From the NCBI GenBank assembly GCA_013398015.1, contig VZRR01002780.1:13505-77504 (forward strand): a DNA stretch of 64,000 bases, given 5' to 3'. Every line of letters begins with the position of its first letter. Position 1 is the stretch's first letter. A program made the position numbers and the translations under genes. The notes under the pieces are model-generated. The model had not been told where the DNA came from. It ran no database searches and saw only the letters and a list, made by a program, of their open reading frames with translations. This stretch comes from Oreocharis arfaki (lineage: Eukaryota; Chordata; Aves; Passeriformes; Paramythiidae). Positions 19,111 through 31,900 of this stretch are shown in pieces.

Positions 19111-21704
19111 ACGGCAGCAATTAGCACACTGGTTTATTGGCACGGCTTTGGAGAATATTGCCTAGCTCTACTTTTTAGTGAAATTTGGTTGACATCTGAG
19201 TGGAAGTCACTCTGTGTGGATGTAATCTCCGTTTTAAAGCAGTGGAATGAATCTCGGTGCCGGGGTTAGGGAGTCTCCAGCTCCTCAAGATCTGTTACAG
19301 ACTCTTGAGTGAACGCTCCCATCCCGTGTGCTGTTGCCCCCGTGGGTGCAGAGCCCATGATACTTCTTGGCTCTGATTTCCCTGCCCTGCCGAGGCGCTG
19401 TTCTTGCGGGGAGTTTCCTGCGGGTGATGTCCCGCACCTCCGTGCGGGATGGGGACAGTCACCTCAAAGGGACAGGGGCTGAGGGCATTGTGCCCGTCAC
19501 CCGGAGCACTGCGGGGTCTCATTTCAAGCAAAGTCCTTCGTTGCTATGGTAATATAAATGAAAAATCTATACTATGGTAATTTTAGCAAAACACCTCTTT
19601 TTCCCCCTAAACTAAATCGGACTGTGGTTCAGGATTGTGTGGGCACACAGGAATAGTCGTGCTGATATTCCTCAGCCGGAGCTGTTGAACAGCAGTTGTG
19701 TAGAGGGCTGTCATCGACTGGGGCTGTCAGCTTGGGCTGCTTTTCCCTGATATCGCACAGGATTTTTATTTGACTTTGGAAAGGGTGCTTAGCAGGCTCT
19801 CAGCCTTTGTCTGTAGCGGGGAGGTGATGGGTGTTACTGACCACAGTGACAGGTACGAGAGTTTTGGCTTTTGTGCAATGGTCTGTAATAATCTTGCTAA
19901 TGCAAGCCTGTATTTTAGAAGTCTTTGCTGGCAAAGAGGAAGGGCGTTTTAAGTGGGGTCTCCCGGGGAGTAATCTGGGAACAGTTTTGGTCAGTGTTTG
20001 CTGTAATAACTTGGGTGACAGAATGGAGGGCATTTTTGTAACATTTGCAGTGATTCCAGCACGGAGTGCGAGGCTGAGATTTCAAATGACCCTGAGATGC
20101 TGCAGAGCCGGTCTGAACTCAACACACTGAAGGTGCAGGAGAAAAAATGATGTCGTGTGCCACGAAGGAGGAATGTCACATGTCAAATGGGCACTGTGAG
20201 GCACCAACACTGCAGAGGAGACTCTCGGGGCTGTAGCGCTCGTGCTGCAGAGCAGCCGCGCTGCTGCCAGCGCTCAGAGCAGGAGGATCGGCTGCGAGAC
20301 ATCAGAGGGCGTTATTTCTGTTCCATTTAGCGCTAGCCAGGCTCGGCTGGAGCGCTCTGCCCAGTCTCAAGCGTTGCACTCACCCTTACAGAAAGATGCA
20401 GGCAAACCAGAGAGGAGAATAGCAACCAGGGCTTTAAGAGGCTTAGAAATGTAAGCTGTGCACAAGGGTGGAATTCATTATTTGAGGTGGAAAAGAAAAC
20501 ACAATGTAAGGACTCAGCAACTGTCTTCAAATGTACAAACACATTTGTAAAGATGACAGTAAACACTTGTCCTGTGACCACAAATGATGGGACAAAAAGC
20601 AATTTACTGAAGTGCAATTAGGGAGATTACTTTAGATATCAGGGAAAAAAAACCCAAACAAACCAGACAAAACTATTACCCTGTGAGTAGCTGGAGAGCA
20701 GCTGGAATCTCAGGAGGTTGTAAATCTGTTCAGTGGAGATTTAAAGTAAAGATTGGACAAAGAGCTCTCAGGACTGGCTGTAACACTTGTGCCTGGGGCA
20801 GGGGAGACTTCCAGCAACCTTCACTTGCCAGCCCGTGTTTCTGTGAGTCCTGGCTGCTCATCGAGTTACAGTGATCCCTTAAGGAGGAGGCACAAAAGGA
20901 CAATTCACTACCACCCTATTTGATTAATGTACAGTTTTTCTACTATTTAATAAATCATCCCCGACTGTGGTCTTTAGATCAGGATCCCATTCCCATCTGG
21001 AGACAGACAGGAGTGGAACTCTCCATTGCAAGTAAGCAGTTTTCCAGTCCACTTTTGAGCAATAATGCCTGAAAATGGTTATTAGCCATGATCAGTGTTA
21101 ATATGAATGTCCTGCTTGGTCCCCACTGCAGGACTCACCCCCTCGCTTGGACTCCGGCCTGGCAGGTTCTTTGTGGACATCAGTGTGAGGAGTCGGTGTG
21201 AGATCACTGACTGGCCGGAATTAAATCTGCTCTGGCAAACGGAGGTCTTCCCTCCTCAGGCCTGTCTCGCCTCCATCCTTCATGAGCACAGAATTCCTGT
21301 GGGAACCAGAGGTGATCCTGCCCCTGAGGGTGACCTGGAGTGCCCCAGCAGTTTTTCTGCAGCGATCAGCTGTGCATGGAGGACTGGCTGAGGATTCCCA
21401 GACTCAATCAACTACTTTGTGCTCCTTGAGGAACTGGCAGTGCTGCAGAGAAAAATTTTAATCCCACTTTCATTACTTTTACAGCCTGTGGCTGCTTTTC
21501 CTTCTGTTCCTTTGATTGTTGACATTGAAATCCTGTTCTATCAGTTTTCCTGGCTTTTTAAGATAATTCCAGCATCATTCTTCACTCAGGAGCAGTGCTG
21601 CCAGCAAAAGAAGGTGTTTCAACTTCACAGCACCTTTCACGTCTCACCTCCCAAGCAAATCAGGAGGAGAAAATCCTTTCTTCTAAAGTACTGCGTTCCT
21701 TTTG
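19111..21704. other. Non-coding DNA upstream of KCNG1
   Basis: No exon or repeat recognised. Two X-box-like motifs lie at 19540-19575, about 450 bases beyond the CpG island. Short open frames on both strands are unconvincing. Confidence 0.5.
19540..19575. promoter_or_regulatory. Candidate RFX X-box pair near the CpG island
   Basis: GTTGCTATGGTAAT at 19540-19553 differs little from the RFX consensus GTTGCCATGGCAAC. ACTATGGTAAT follows about 15 bases later. RFX factors drive ciliary, neuronal and endocrine genes (family knowledge). Occupancy is inference. Confidence 0.4.
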
Positions 21705-21875
21705 GGGCACTCAGGGCAGGAAAAACATCCCCAGGCTGGAGTGTGCTCAACAGAGGGCCACGAGGATGGTCAGTGCATGGAGTACCTGCTCTGCTGAGAC
21801 ACTGGGGACTGGGCTTGTGCAGCCTGGAGAAGAGCTGCCTCTGGGGACTCCTGATGGCTTCCAGTGTCAACAAAA
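21705..21875 (+). mobile_element. CR1 LINE internal fragment
   Basis: The + strand carries AACAGAGGGCCACGAGGATG, then GTCAGTGC, and later CAGCCTGGAGAAGAG and GGGGACTCCTGATGGCTTCCAG. These are in the order found upstream of the CR1 3' end. It is diverged, with no 3' tail nearby. The 185-codon frame from 21419 runs through it and is therefore not credible as a gene. Confidence 0.8.
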
Positions 21876-24800
21876 AGCTTATCAGAGCGATAGAAGGCTT
21901 TCAAAAACCCATTGGATTGAGCCCTGAGCAGCCAAGTCTGCTTTCCCAACTCACCCTGCCCTGTGCAGGAGGCTGAACTAGAGACCTCCCGAGGGCTGTG
22001 CCAGCCTGGACGATTTGGGATGGGTGGTAATTGCTGTTTGCAATGTTGCTGCCATCCTCAGCTCCCCCTGAGATCAAGCAGACTGCACTGAGGGCAGCTG
22101 CAGCTCCTCAGGGGGAGCAGATTTCCTGCAAGAGGACCCAATTCTCCTGTCACTGCACGGTGTTACCTTTTTTTTGCTGATTTATGGCCTATGCAGGCAT
22201 TTTTTTTGCTTGCTTCTCTTGTCTTTTCTCATGAACAGCTCCATTACTCTTAGCGCAGTGCCTCTGGAGTGCACCTTCCCTCGGATAAAGCTTCCAAACC
22301 TGTCCCTGAGTTTTGTTACAAATAACCCAGTCCACCCAGCAATTTGTCATTTGCTGGGATTCAGAGCTGCTCGGATCCCAAGGTGTTGTGACACAGGGTT
22401 GCAATAGCAGGGGGCTGGATTCAGGGAGCCACATTTCCAGGCTCCTCTCGTCTTGCATTTCCTCCTTCCACTGGAATCAGCCTTCAGCAAGCCTGCAGAC
22501 CCTGATCCACACGGGCTCTGCAAGCCCTGCTTGGGGACCTGTCCCTGCCAGGCACTCCTGCTCCTCTCTCCTGCAGTGCCCAGGGGAGGGAGGGCTCTGC
22601 CAGGCACGAGGAGTTGACCAAAAGCCTCAGAATTGCTGTTCCAAGTGCGTCTCAAAGCTCTCAGTGCAGCTCCCCTTGAGCACATGGGGCAGCTGCTGGT
22701 GTGTTTGGGCTTGGTGCCTTCTTCCAAGGAATGCCAAAAATTTCCTCACCTGCCCTGCTTGAGGTAAACATGAGTTTAATCCCCTTGTGGTCCCTTTATT
22801 GCTGGCTGAGGTGCATTTGAGCAAATGTGGTTGCCCACCACGAATAAAATGCCTGTCTCAGAGGGTGAGTCAGGGCCCAGCTCACTGCAAAGGGCATTTT
22901 ACAGAATCCTGGCACTGATGCTCAGGTCTGATCAGCAGGATCCCACCTGCAGTCACCTGCACTGGATCACAGGCCTGCAGCAGAGAGGGGATTAAATTTA
23001 CATAACTTACTCTCACCTTTAATCATCAAACAACTCCTCAAGCATTCGTATTTGGATAAAAGCTTTCCTTCAGCTTTATTCCTTGTGCAGTGTTCTGGGA
23101 GTTTTGTGTTTGTGCACAGGCAGCACCGGGCTCTTCTCCTGTTCTGCTTCTGTTCATCCTTGCTGCAAATCATCCAGGAGAGCTCCTGACGAGCTCCTGC
23201 ACGCCTGTGTCGTGTTAGTGGCATTGGAGGAGCGAGGAGTAACACATCCCTCCTCCATCTGCAGCTCTGGGGATGTTGTGTTTGTGTTTGCAAGGTGCCC
23301 GATGTGACTAAAATTAATTTACAAACCATTGAGATTTTACTCCAGTGCCTCGTGCTGCCAACCTCCCCCATATTCCCTCTGCAGAGCCACGGAGAAGTGT
23401 TCTGGATCCTCCCCGGGCTGGATGGTGTGTGCTGGCACCTGGGGGCTGCTGGAAAGTGTCTGAGCAGGAGAGGCTGGTGGATGTGACACCAGAATCAACA
23501 GAAGCTCTTACTCTGCAAAGAAACTGGGAAATGAACGGGAAATGAGCTGGAAAACAGAAGGAAGTCAGGTGTACAATTGGGCAGAAAACTCTTTAATTTG
23601 GAGAAGTGGAGAGGTGTGGATGTGCTCAAACAGCCTCACGGGGGGTTGGCTTGAGCTGTGCAGCTTTTCCTCCTCAGTGATATCCCAAGTGCTTGGCTGT
23701 GCAGCCTCAGCTCCGGTTCAGACTCCATCCAGCCTCGGAAAATCCTGGGACTGCGTGAGGGAGGAGAGGAACCTCTGCATTTTGTGTGCTTAGCATAACT
23801 CCTGCCTGATCTGAACGTGTGATTAACTCCCCAGCAAAGGATAAACAGGAGAATTTCTGCCTGCAGGTGACTCTTGTCGCTTTGGATTCCTTTGCAGATG
23901 AGGAATGCAGTTGTAACTGTGGCACATAACCAGGAACCAGCTTCAAAAATATTTATATTCCAACGTGTTTGGTAAAATGTGGAACTTCAAGTGAGTTTAA
24001 ATAACTAATTCATATCGTGCACCAACAAGAGCAGTGGAAAGTGTTCACAGGAGAGGGAGGTTCTTGGGCTGAAATGAGTTTCAGGGAGCTGCTGTATTGA
24101 AACTATCAGGAACAGGGGATTATTTATCATGGCTCTGGCAGGCTTCCAAAAACATATTACTGTGGTTTTTTCAGATTACTGAACTGAAAGAGCCTTGCAA
24201 GGGTCTGAGAAATGCCTCCCCAAGCATGTGTTTAGGCAGCAGCATTGTTCAGCTTTATGAGTGAGAATGGATAATGCTCCTAAATACTTCATTACTGCAT
24301 CTGCCTCAGGTTAGAGCCTGAACAGAACCTGTGCTGTGAAACACTTCAAGGGCAAGAGGATCCTAAATTCCAAACTAAATTTACTGGTTCCCTGATGATA
24401 GATCACTCAAACTGCCAAATGTCACCAGGCACACAATTTTCAGTCATTTATTTCTGTTCAGAAATAAAGGTAAGAAGAGATCAACTTCCATCACATCTCT
24501 TTTTCGAGCTCAGTCAGTTTTTAGTATGGGTGATACGTTCAGTGGATAGGAAATAATTATCTTAGTCATTACACTTTTGATTCATACAAAAAGGTATTTT
24601 GTGTTGCAGCTTTTAAAATGATTTTGACGATATAAAGGAAATTATGTATTAGGCAAAAGCCATCACGCATGACTCCTGTAACTGCTGTTACTAAAAGCTG
24701 GGGGGACACAGTAGAATTGAAACAATTTAAATCTCAGTATTTCTGCAAATAAGGCAATGGATGAGACGTTGGTATATGATGCAGAGACATCTGAGTTCCT

Positions 24801-25369
24801 CTGGACACCGGTGAAATTCCTGCTCAGCCTGGGCTGGTTTTCCCTCTCTGGTTTGTTGTGCCTGCAAACAGAACATTTGCAATAGCAGAACGTGCACGTG
24901 TTCACTGCTGGAAAGCTTCCCTCTGGAAAGGGAATCATCTGGAGAATAGCTGCTGCGATGGGCCCTGGGAGAGCTCTCAGGCTCGGTGGGAGGTGTGGAT
25001 AATTCACTGTGGAGCAGAGTAATTACAGCCCCAAATCGCAGGGGATGTCTCTGGGGCCCCTGGCACAGGGATTGCCCATCTCTGTGCCCGAGGTGTGGCT
25101 GTGCACAGGAGACACGGAGCTCCCAACCTCTCCGGGGTTTGTGGCAGGCAGGTGAGCACATGGCATCGCTGCAGCTGGCTCTGTGCTGCTGTTCCTACAG
25201 CACTGTGCCTGGCAGCTCCTCAGTGCCGTGCTGGATCAGGGCTTTGGAGTGGGGAAATGCAGGGATGGAGCTTTTGACCTTCCACCAGTGCTCTGCCTCC
25301 CGGGCTCGCTGCAATTCCACATCTTTATACAAGAGCGTGGAGTGACAGGAAGGGGGAATGGCTTCACTC
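21876..25369. other. Unique non-coding DNA
   Basis: No gene recognised. It contains a 12-bp perfect inverted repeat at 22061-22118. The frames up to 149 codons (for example 22313-22762) have biased composition and no recognisable domain. Confidence 0.5.
22061..22118. repeat. Perfect 12-bp inverted repeat with 34-nt loop
   Basis: GCTCCCCCTGAG at 22061-22072 is the exact reverse complement of CTCAGGGGGAGC at 22107-22118. The loop includes the palindrome GCAGCTGC. Function unknown. Confidence 0.75.
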
Positions 25370-25598
25370 TGCCTTAGATGGGATGTTGGGAAGAAACTCT
25401 CCCCTGTGAGGGTGGGCAGGCCCTGGCACAGGGTGCCCAGAGCAGCTGTGGCTGCCCCTGCATCCCTGGAGGTGTCCAAGGCCAGGCTGGATGCTTGGAG
25501 CACCCTGGGACAGTGGGAGTGTCCCTGCCAGGGGGTGGAATGGGGTGAGGTTTAAGGCCCTTCCCACTCAGGCTGTTCTGTGACTCCATGATCTCAAA
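25370..25598 (+). mobile_element. CR1 LINE 3' end, complete terminus
   Basis: The + strand begins with TTAGATGGGATGTTGGGAAG, passes through GAGGGTGGGCAGGCCCTGGC, ATCCCTGGAGGTGTCC and AAGGCCAGGCTGGATG, and ends with the tail CTGTTCTGTGACTCCATGATC. This is the canonical order of the last roughly 230 bases of CR1 in sense orientation, including the terminal 8-bp tail units. Confidence 0.92.
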
Positions 25599-28500
25599 TG
25601 AGAATTTCCCCTTAACTTGGACCAGACTGGAAGTTCTGTTCTCTGGGAGCAAAGCCATTTCCCCGAGGAGCCTCCCAGAGTGGTTCTGCATCCCGTGGCC
25701 AGGATGAGCTGCAGTGGGGGGCAGAGGGGAGCTCAGCCCACTCGGACCCTGCCAGACCCCGCGGGCTCTCAGGGGACTCTCGGGTGCCAGTGCCCCTTGG
25801 CTTTGCTGAGGGGACTTTGACGGAGTTTCTGGCTGACATCTTCAATTCTTCCTTTGTGGAAGAGGTGTGGCTCTGTGAAACTCCACATACACGAGCCTGT
25901 AATGTGTTCATCTCAGATAAACCTGGGAGTGACAATAATAAAGGAACTCATTAATTTTTAGCTGTATGTAGCTATGAAAGAAGTGCTTTTGATCCTGCTT
26001 CTGAAACTTCCCTGTGGGTTACCCTATTTCTTTGGAAAGTATATAGCCCCATAATACTGCTTCTTCTCTAAAATAATAAATAAATCTTCCATGTGGCTGT
26101 ATGGTGAACCTGAACATCTCTGTTGCTAAATCCAGGCTATTAATTTCATCTCATTATGATTCGATGACTGCTGAAACTATTAGCAGTTAATAAAAGAAAA
26201 GGCAGTAAGGTAGAGGCCAGGTAAGATATCTCATGGAGAGGTTTAGCTTTCCTGGTATGTGATAAAATCAATATAAATAAATTTGAAGTTAAACCGATGT
26301 GTGATTCTTATAATTCAGAAATGGAACCCCGTATACAAGAAGCAAGACTTGCATAATGCAGTTATTATACCTAATTACTGTTCAGCTGGATGATTTGCTT
26401 GCAGCAAAATTACCACGAAATGTAGACCAGCTTTCTGCGTAATAAGATTCTTTTCCTTCTTATTAAGTTTATGAAATATTACTCTGAAAATAATTCTTGT
26501 AGAAATCATAAGATCAGGTTCTTCACTGGCAGTTTGCTGTGGGTTAGTCATTCACATGCACTGAACTTTTGAAGCTCATGGATTTATCTAAAAGTAAACC
26601 GTATTTTTTGGCATTTCCTGTTCGATTGAGCCCCCCTAGCAGCAGGCTGCAGCTGCAAACCTTTGGAATTCGGGCACGGCAACTTTTTGCTTGTTTTGCC
26701 CATTGAAATTCCTGTCAGAACTGCCTTGGAGCCCGTGAGAACTGGTGTGGGGTCCCAGCTCCTTGCTCCTCCCGGGCAAGGGCTCAGACAGCCTCTGAGG
26801 CTCTTTTGCACCTCTTGCTCTGTTGCTCTTGAGGCACCCAGAGCTTTTGCTCCTCTGGTGGCACGGTGTGGGCAGAATGGAAGTTCACAGATGATCACAG
26901 TTCTTTCTTTCTTGGTGTCTTTTTTGGCTGAGATTTTGTGCAAACTGTGGTTTAATTATCACTGTGAATTCTGTTTGTCCTCATGCAGCAAGGATGGGCT
27001 CCGCTGCTGTGGCTGCTGGGGGCTGCCACAGAACAAATAAAGAAGAGTCATTTTCCAGCATGAGCCCAATAAATCTGTGCTTTTTGCCACTTCTGTGTTT
27101 AATCTGGCAAAGGAGGGGAGCTGGGGGGTGCACTGAACAACTGAGTTCTCTCTTGGATCTCGTGGCTGTTGGGAATTGGAGAACAACGTTAGCATTTGCT
27201 GTTTCTCTCATAAAATAGAGAAACCAGCACTGTCCTGACAAATCTGTTGAAATAACTCACGAAAGGATGGTTCCTCTGCAGGAACAAATACACTCTAAGG
27301 TCACTCTGCTCCCCTGCATCTGCAGGCATTCTAGGACTACAAAAGGTAAAGATTTATTTATTCTATACAAATATAAGAAAAATCTCCGTATTTTCAGCCT
27401 CTAAATCGTCTCTGCAATGCCATGTCATGGCTATAACAAGGCCTGATTGCTTTGCTGATCAAAGCTGAGCAGTGCACTGATAAAAAGGTATTAATGAGCT
27501 CTTGGCCGTTACTCTGTTTCTGTCAGACAGGCAAATAAACTGGACCAGTTTAACTGGAAAATGGGCACTGGAGCACCAGCACAGCATGTGGGAGAGAGAT
27601 CCCATCTCCTCTCTTTCGGTAAGTGGCTTAACTGTCCTCTGGTGGAAAGTGTTTCATGTCCAGGAGATGCAGAACAGAACATAATTGCAGTGTGGGATTT
27701 TCACAAGTGCTTCGCTGGGGATATTTGGGAGTCACTTAGGTAGTTCTGCAATTTGTAGTGCAGAGTGTATAAAATGACTTTAATAATTAATTCAGGCAGT
27801 TGTTTTTATGGATATGCTTAGGGGTGTTTTGTACTGAATTCTGGCTGTGTTTGTTTTTCCGTCTCATTCCTCTTGGTTTGTGGTTTTACAGTCACTGGCA
27901 CCTTAGGGAATGGGAGCAGTCGTGTTAGCACTGTCCAGTCTCTCCCCACACCACTACAGACAGAACCAAGAGGAAATGGAATGAATCAGCTCAGGCTGCA
28001 CTGGCATTTCGGAGAGAATTCCACAGGCTGACACGGCTCTGGCCAGACCAGCAGCATCTGAGGAGTCACTTTCTAGAGCTGCTTGCTTTTGAAATACGGT
28101 GGAGGCGAGACTGAAGCTGATTACCTCCAGCAAGGGGAGGTTTACGTTTGTTATTTCTCATCCCTGGCATTTTGTTAAACTCACCTGCCAAGAACAACAC
28201 AAGAACAAAGCTCCAGGGTGTCCCTGGCTTTCTGAACACCCCGAGCTGATGGACTGGCCGGGTGCAGCTCTCTTCCAGGCTCTGGTGTAAATCCTGTTTC
28301 TGTGTTCATGTGAAGACAAGCACTTGTAGGGCAGCATTAGGGTCCTGTTTGTGCTCTAACCCTCTGTGGAGCAGAGCTGTTCTCGGAGGCAGAGAGGAGC
28401 TGTGCTGTTGGCAGCTCTGGAGCCTGAATGCTCCAGAGAGGCTCAGCAGAGGCTGCTCTGGATAACGAGGATCTGTTCATTAATAACTCATCAGTGTTGC

Positions 28501-28660
28501 AGAGGGTCTGCAGTGGGCTGCCCTGACGTCCTGAGGCTTTCCCTTTGTCCAGCAGAGATCCCCTTCCCCTCCTGCCCAGGGTGCTCTGCCCGGGGGTCAG
28601 AGCAGGGTCTGCCAGTGCCAGGTCTGGGTGGATTGTGGGGTCTGTGCCGGGAGCTCGGTG
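25599..28660. other. Unique non-coding DNA
   Basis: No gene seen. The part from about 25.9 to 26.55 kb is AT-rich with several TAAT cores and could hold conserved regulatory elements. Confidence 0.5.
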
Positions 28661-28983
28661 GGGCAGGGACAGGGACAGGGACAGGGACGGGGACAGGGAC
28701 AGGGACGGGGACAGGGACAGGGACGGGGACAGGGACAGGGACGGGGACAGGGACAGGGACGGGGACAGGGACAGGGACGGGGACAGGGACAGGGACGGGG
28801 ACAGGGACAGGGACGGGGACAGGGACAGGGACGGGGACAGGGACAGGGACGGGGACAGGGACAGGGACGGGGACAGGGACAGGGACGGGGACAGGGACAG
28901 GGACGGGGACAGGGACAGGGACGGGGACAGGGACAGGGACGGGGATGGGGACAGGAAGAGGGACAGGGACATGGACACGGACA
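28661..28983. repeat. G-rich minisatellite, 18-bp unit made of GGGACR hexamers
   Basis: The unit is GGGACG GGGACA GGGACA. GGGACG recurs every 18 bases from 28684 to 28936, giving 14 consecutive perfect periods, flanked by hexamer-only sequence on the left and a degenerate tail (28942-28983) on the right. The period is a multiple of three and the unit has no stop in the frames I examined, so long frames run through it on both strands. They encode simple dipeptide-type repeats (Gly-Thr, Arg-Asp/Gly-Asp and Gly-Gln types on +; Pro-Val, Leu-Ser/Pro-Ser and Cys-Pro types on -). These are not genes. The G-runs can form G-quadruplexes in principle. Confidence 0.97.
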
Positions 28984-31900
28984 CAGCCGTCCTGCTTCCA
29001 GGGATGAGGCAGGCTGAGCTGGGTGGAGGCACGGACACCCTGCCCAGGATTTGGTTCGTAGATCCAGTTCCAGAGGTGCAATTGCCCAGCTCGCTGGGCT
29101 GGGTTGGGCTGGGGTCTGTTGGGAGGCCACTGAGCACACACCGACTGCAGTTTTAATTACAGGAATTACACTTGGTCTTTTCCTCTCTAGCTGGAAGTAG
29201 CAGTACTTAGGCAGTGACCTGGAGACATCCAATTATCTCCCTCTGAAAGCCACCACATAATGACTTGTTAAAAACTTCCCTGATGCTGCATTGTGGGCAG
29301 GAATAATTATTTGCTGCACTCAGAGTATGACTTCGTTCTTAGTAAATGGATAACTTTTCTAATTCCTGGAAAATGCTTCTGTGTCCTGCTGCGAGCAGCA
29401 GTTATTGGTTAAGAGCTGATGCAATGGTTTTATCTGCGAGTGGAGTCGCAGCCCTAACGCCCTGTGAGGGGCTGGGGTCTGTCCAGCCCTCTCTGTAAAA
29501 GCAGAATTCCTTCCTTGTTCATCCCATAGCCCACTCCCACCTGCTCTGTCCCCCCCAGGCTTGGAGATGAATCCTCCAGTGGTGCTAAAATCTGGCAGCA
29601 TTCTACCATGAGTGTTAATTCTTGCTACTTTGGGCAGGAAGAGCTTCCCAATTTTTTCCATGCTGCCTGGATAGTTCCAGCTCTTGCTGGTATTCCAGAG
29701 GAAGCTGTGTTGTACTCCCTGTGAGTGCTCCTATGGCAGATTTCTTACTGCTCTCCTCGAGCCCAGCTTCCCAGCGTGCCTAAGCAGAGTTTATTGCATT
29801 TTTAACCAATTCCTAATTCCTCCTGAGAATCCCTTCCAGTAAATAAAGCTTGTTTCAACACACCCATCACATCCATCCCAGAGTTACCTGCACTCCTCTT
29901 GAATGTAGAATCTTCTTAGTGTTTACATTTTTTACATAATAAAATGAAGACATCCTGGCACATCTGAAGTTCCCAGCAGGGAGGATTTGTTTGTCTCTGT
30001 CACCGAACCTTTCCCAGTGCGAGCTTTGGCAGGTATAAATGAAACCCCTGGAATGATACAGTTACTCCCTGCCATGACTCAGAACAAGTTTTTCATCAAG
30101 CTGAAATTATACTCGGTGATGACAAAGGTGGCAGGATGCCAGGGGGATGATCCATGGAGCACAGAGGAGACAGGAAACACCACCTCCCTCCTGCAGCCCA
30201 GCGAATCCATGGCCAAGCAGCTCCAGGGGCCTCCCTGGTCCTGCTGTCCCAGGAGAGAGTGGGCAAAGCACAATTCCATGGTCCTTGGCAGCCCTGCCAT
30301 GCACTGAGTGCCTCCCATGGGCAGAGCTGCTGCTCCTGAGGAGAGATTCCTTGGATCCTGGATCCTCTTGTGAACTTCTCTGGGTTAGCTATGGACCAGG
30401 GTTGTCACGCCCATCCCAGCCCCACAGGAGCTGCTCTGGCAAAGGAGATTTCTGGGGGCAGGAGGAGCTCCAGCTGTGCTCTGCAATATCACAAGGCCCA
30501 GGTTCTGCACAATGCTGCCTTCCAGCCTGGGGCCAAGGCAGGTAAGTTACAAACACAGTGGGAGGAATGAATGCTGGACCTCATCCTGCCCAAATTCAGA
30601 ATATCTGGCATTGATTCTGGTCTTGCTGGTCCATAGATTTTGTTTTTCTTATGCCTGTAACACTTTCTAGTTAAAGTGAATAATAACAGGTTTGGGTTTG
30701 CTTTAATTTTTCTTAATCCAATATTTTCCTGACTAAACTTCTTGTGAGATGAAATGCTCACTCCAGGGTGAATTTGGCCCACGTGACAGGCAGAGTCTAG
30801 GATGAGAGCTGCTATCTAAAGAGGAAAAAGTAAATTTACCCACAGAAGGAAAGGAAACAAAGGCAATATTTATCCACAGCGGTGCTGCTATAGAGACCGG
30901 GCCATTTCAAACAGGCAGAATAAAAAGAGATGTGTGCTAAATTATCTCTGCTTGGTTCTGTCAGTGGCAGGCTCGTTACCATCACTACCTGCTGCACTGG
31001 TTCTGAACAGCAGCTCCACCACTACTGCTTTAGAGGTTTATACTTACAAAAAACTCCAGATTTGTGGAACAGGATGATTTCATTTTACTTTGACAATGAC
31101 GTTCCAGCCTTTAGAAAAAAGCTTTTCAGTCTCCTTCCCAGACTCCAAATTAAAAGAATAATTTGTCACAGAAAAGTACAAAAATGGGCCGAGGGAGAAG
31201 GAAAGTAACACGCTTTTTTTTTTTCTCTGCGTAAAAATGTACCTCAGAAGTTGAAAGGAAAGGATGCAAATGCAGAAGGCTGATTCAGGCACCGCTGCAG
31301 ATTACGCACATTCTGTGCAGTCTTTGTTTATTTAGGGATGGAGCCCGAAAATAAAACAAACCTGGTTCAGATTTTTGAGTAGGTTTCTGGAAATCTTTCC
31401 CGTGAATTCTGTTCTATCCTATTTATAGCCTGTCAGCATCAGCAGGTGTAGAACAACAAACCCACATGGCACTGCACCTCCGTGTCCGTGTGAAGGGTGT
31501 CCAGACCACGGCCGAGGTCCCACCCGCTCCCCTGGGACACGTGCATTCCATGGATCAACGTCTCAGGCCCCTTGGGGTGTCCCAAACACATCCCTGGCCA
31601 TGAGCAACGGCTTTGCTGCTCTCCTGGGATCTCCCTGACCTCCCACAGGTGACAGCACAAAGGGACAGGATTGGGAGAGTTTTATACCCTTGGGATCCAT
31701 CCCTCGGGATCCATCCCTCCTTTCTGCCCGTGTGAGGAACTGCAGCCAGGACTGGCAGCCAGTGTAAAACCTGCTGGGAAAACCCAAACCCAGCAGCTTT
31801 GCTGGATCTGGTGTTCCCAGACCTGTGCAAGGCTTACCTTTAAACCCCTTGAGGTCAAATATTCCCCACGGAGCTGATGAGGGACAGGAGCTCCTGCCTG

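Noticed and set aside
18297..19124. 275-codon + frame and 230-codon minus frame through the CpG island
   Set aside because: Both bridge 67 N and are explained by the scarcity of stops in GC-rich DNA.
21419..21976. 185-codon + frame
   Set aside because: It includes a diverged CR1 piece; the rest is unrecognised.
28337..29232. Several frames of 129-266 codons on both strands
   Set aside because: They are created by an 18-bp stop-free repeat whose period is a multiple of three.
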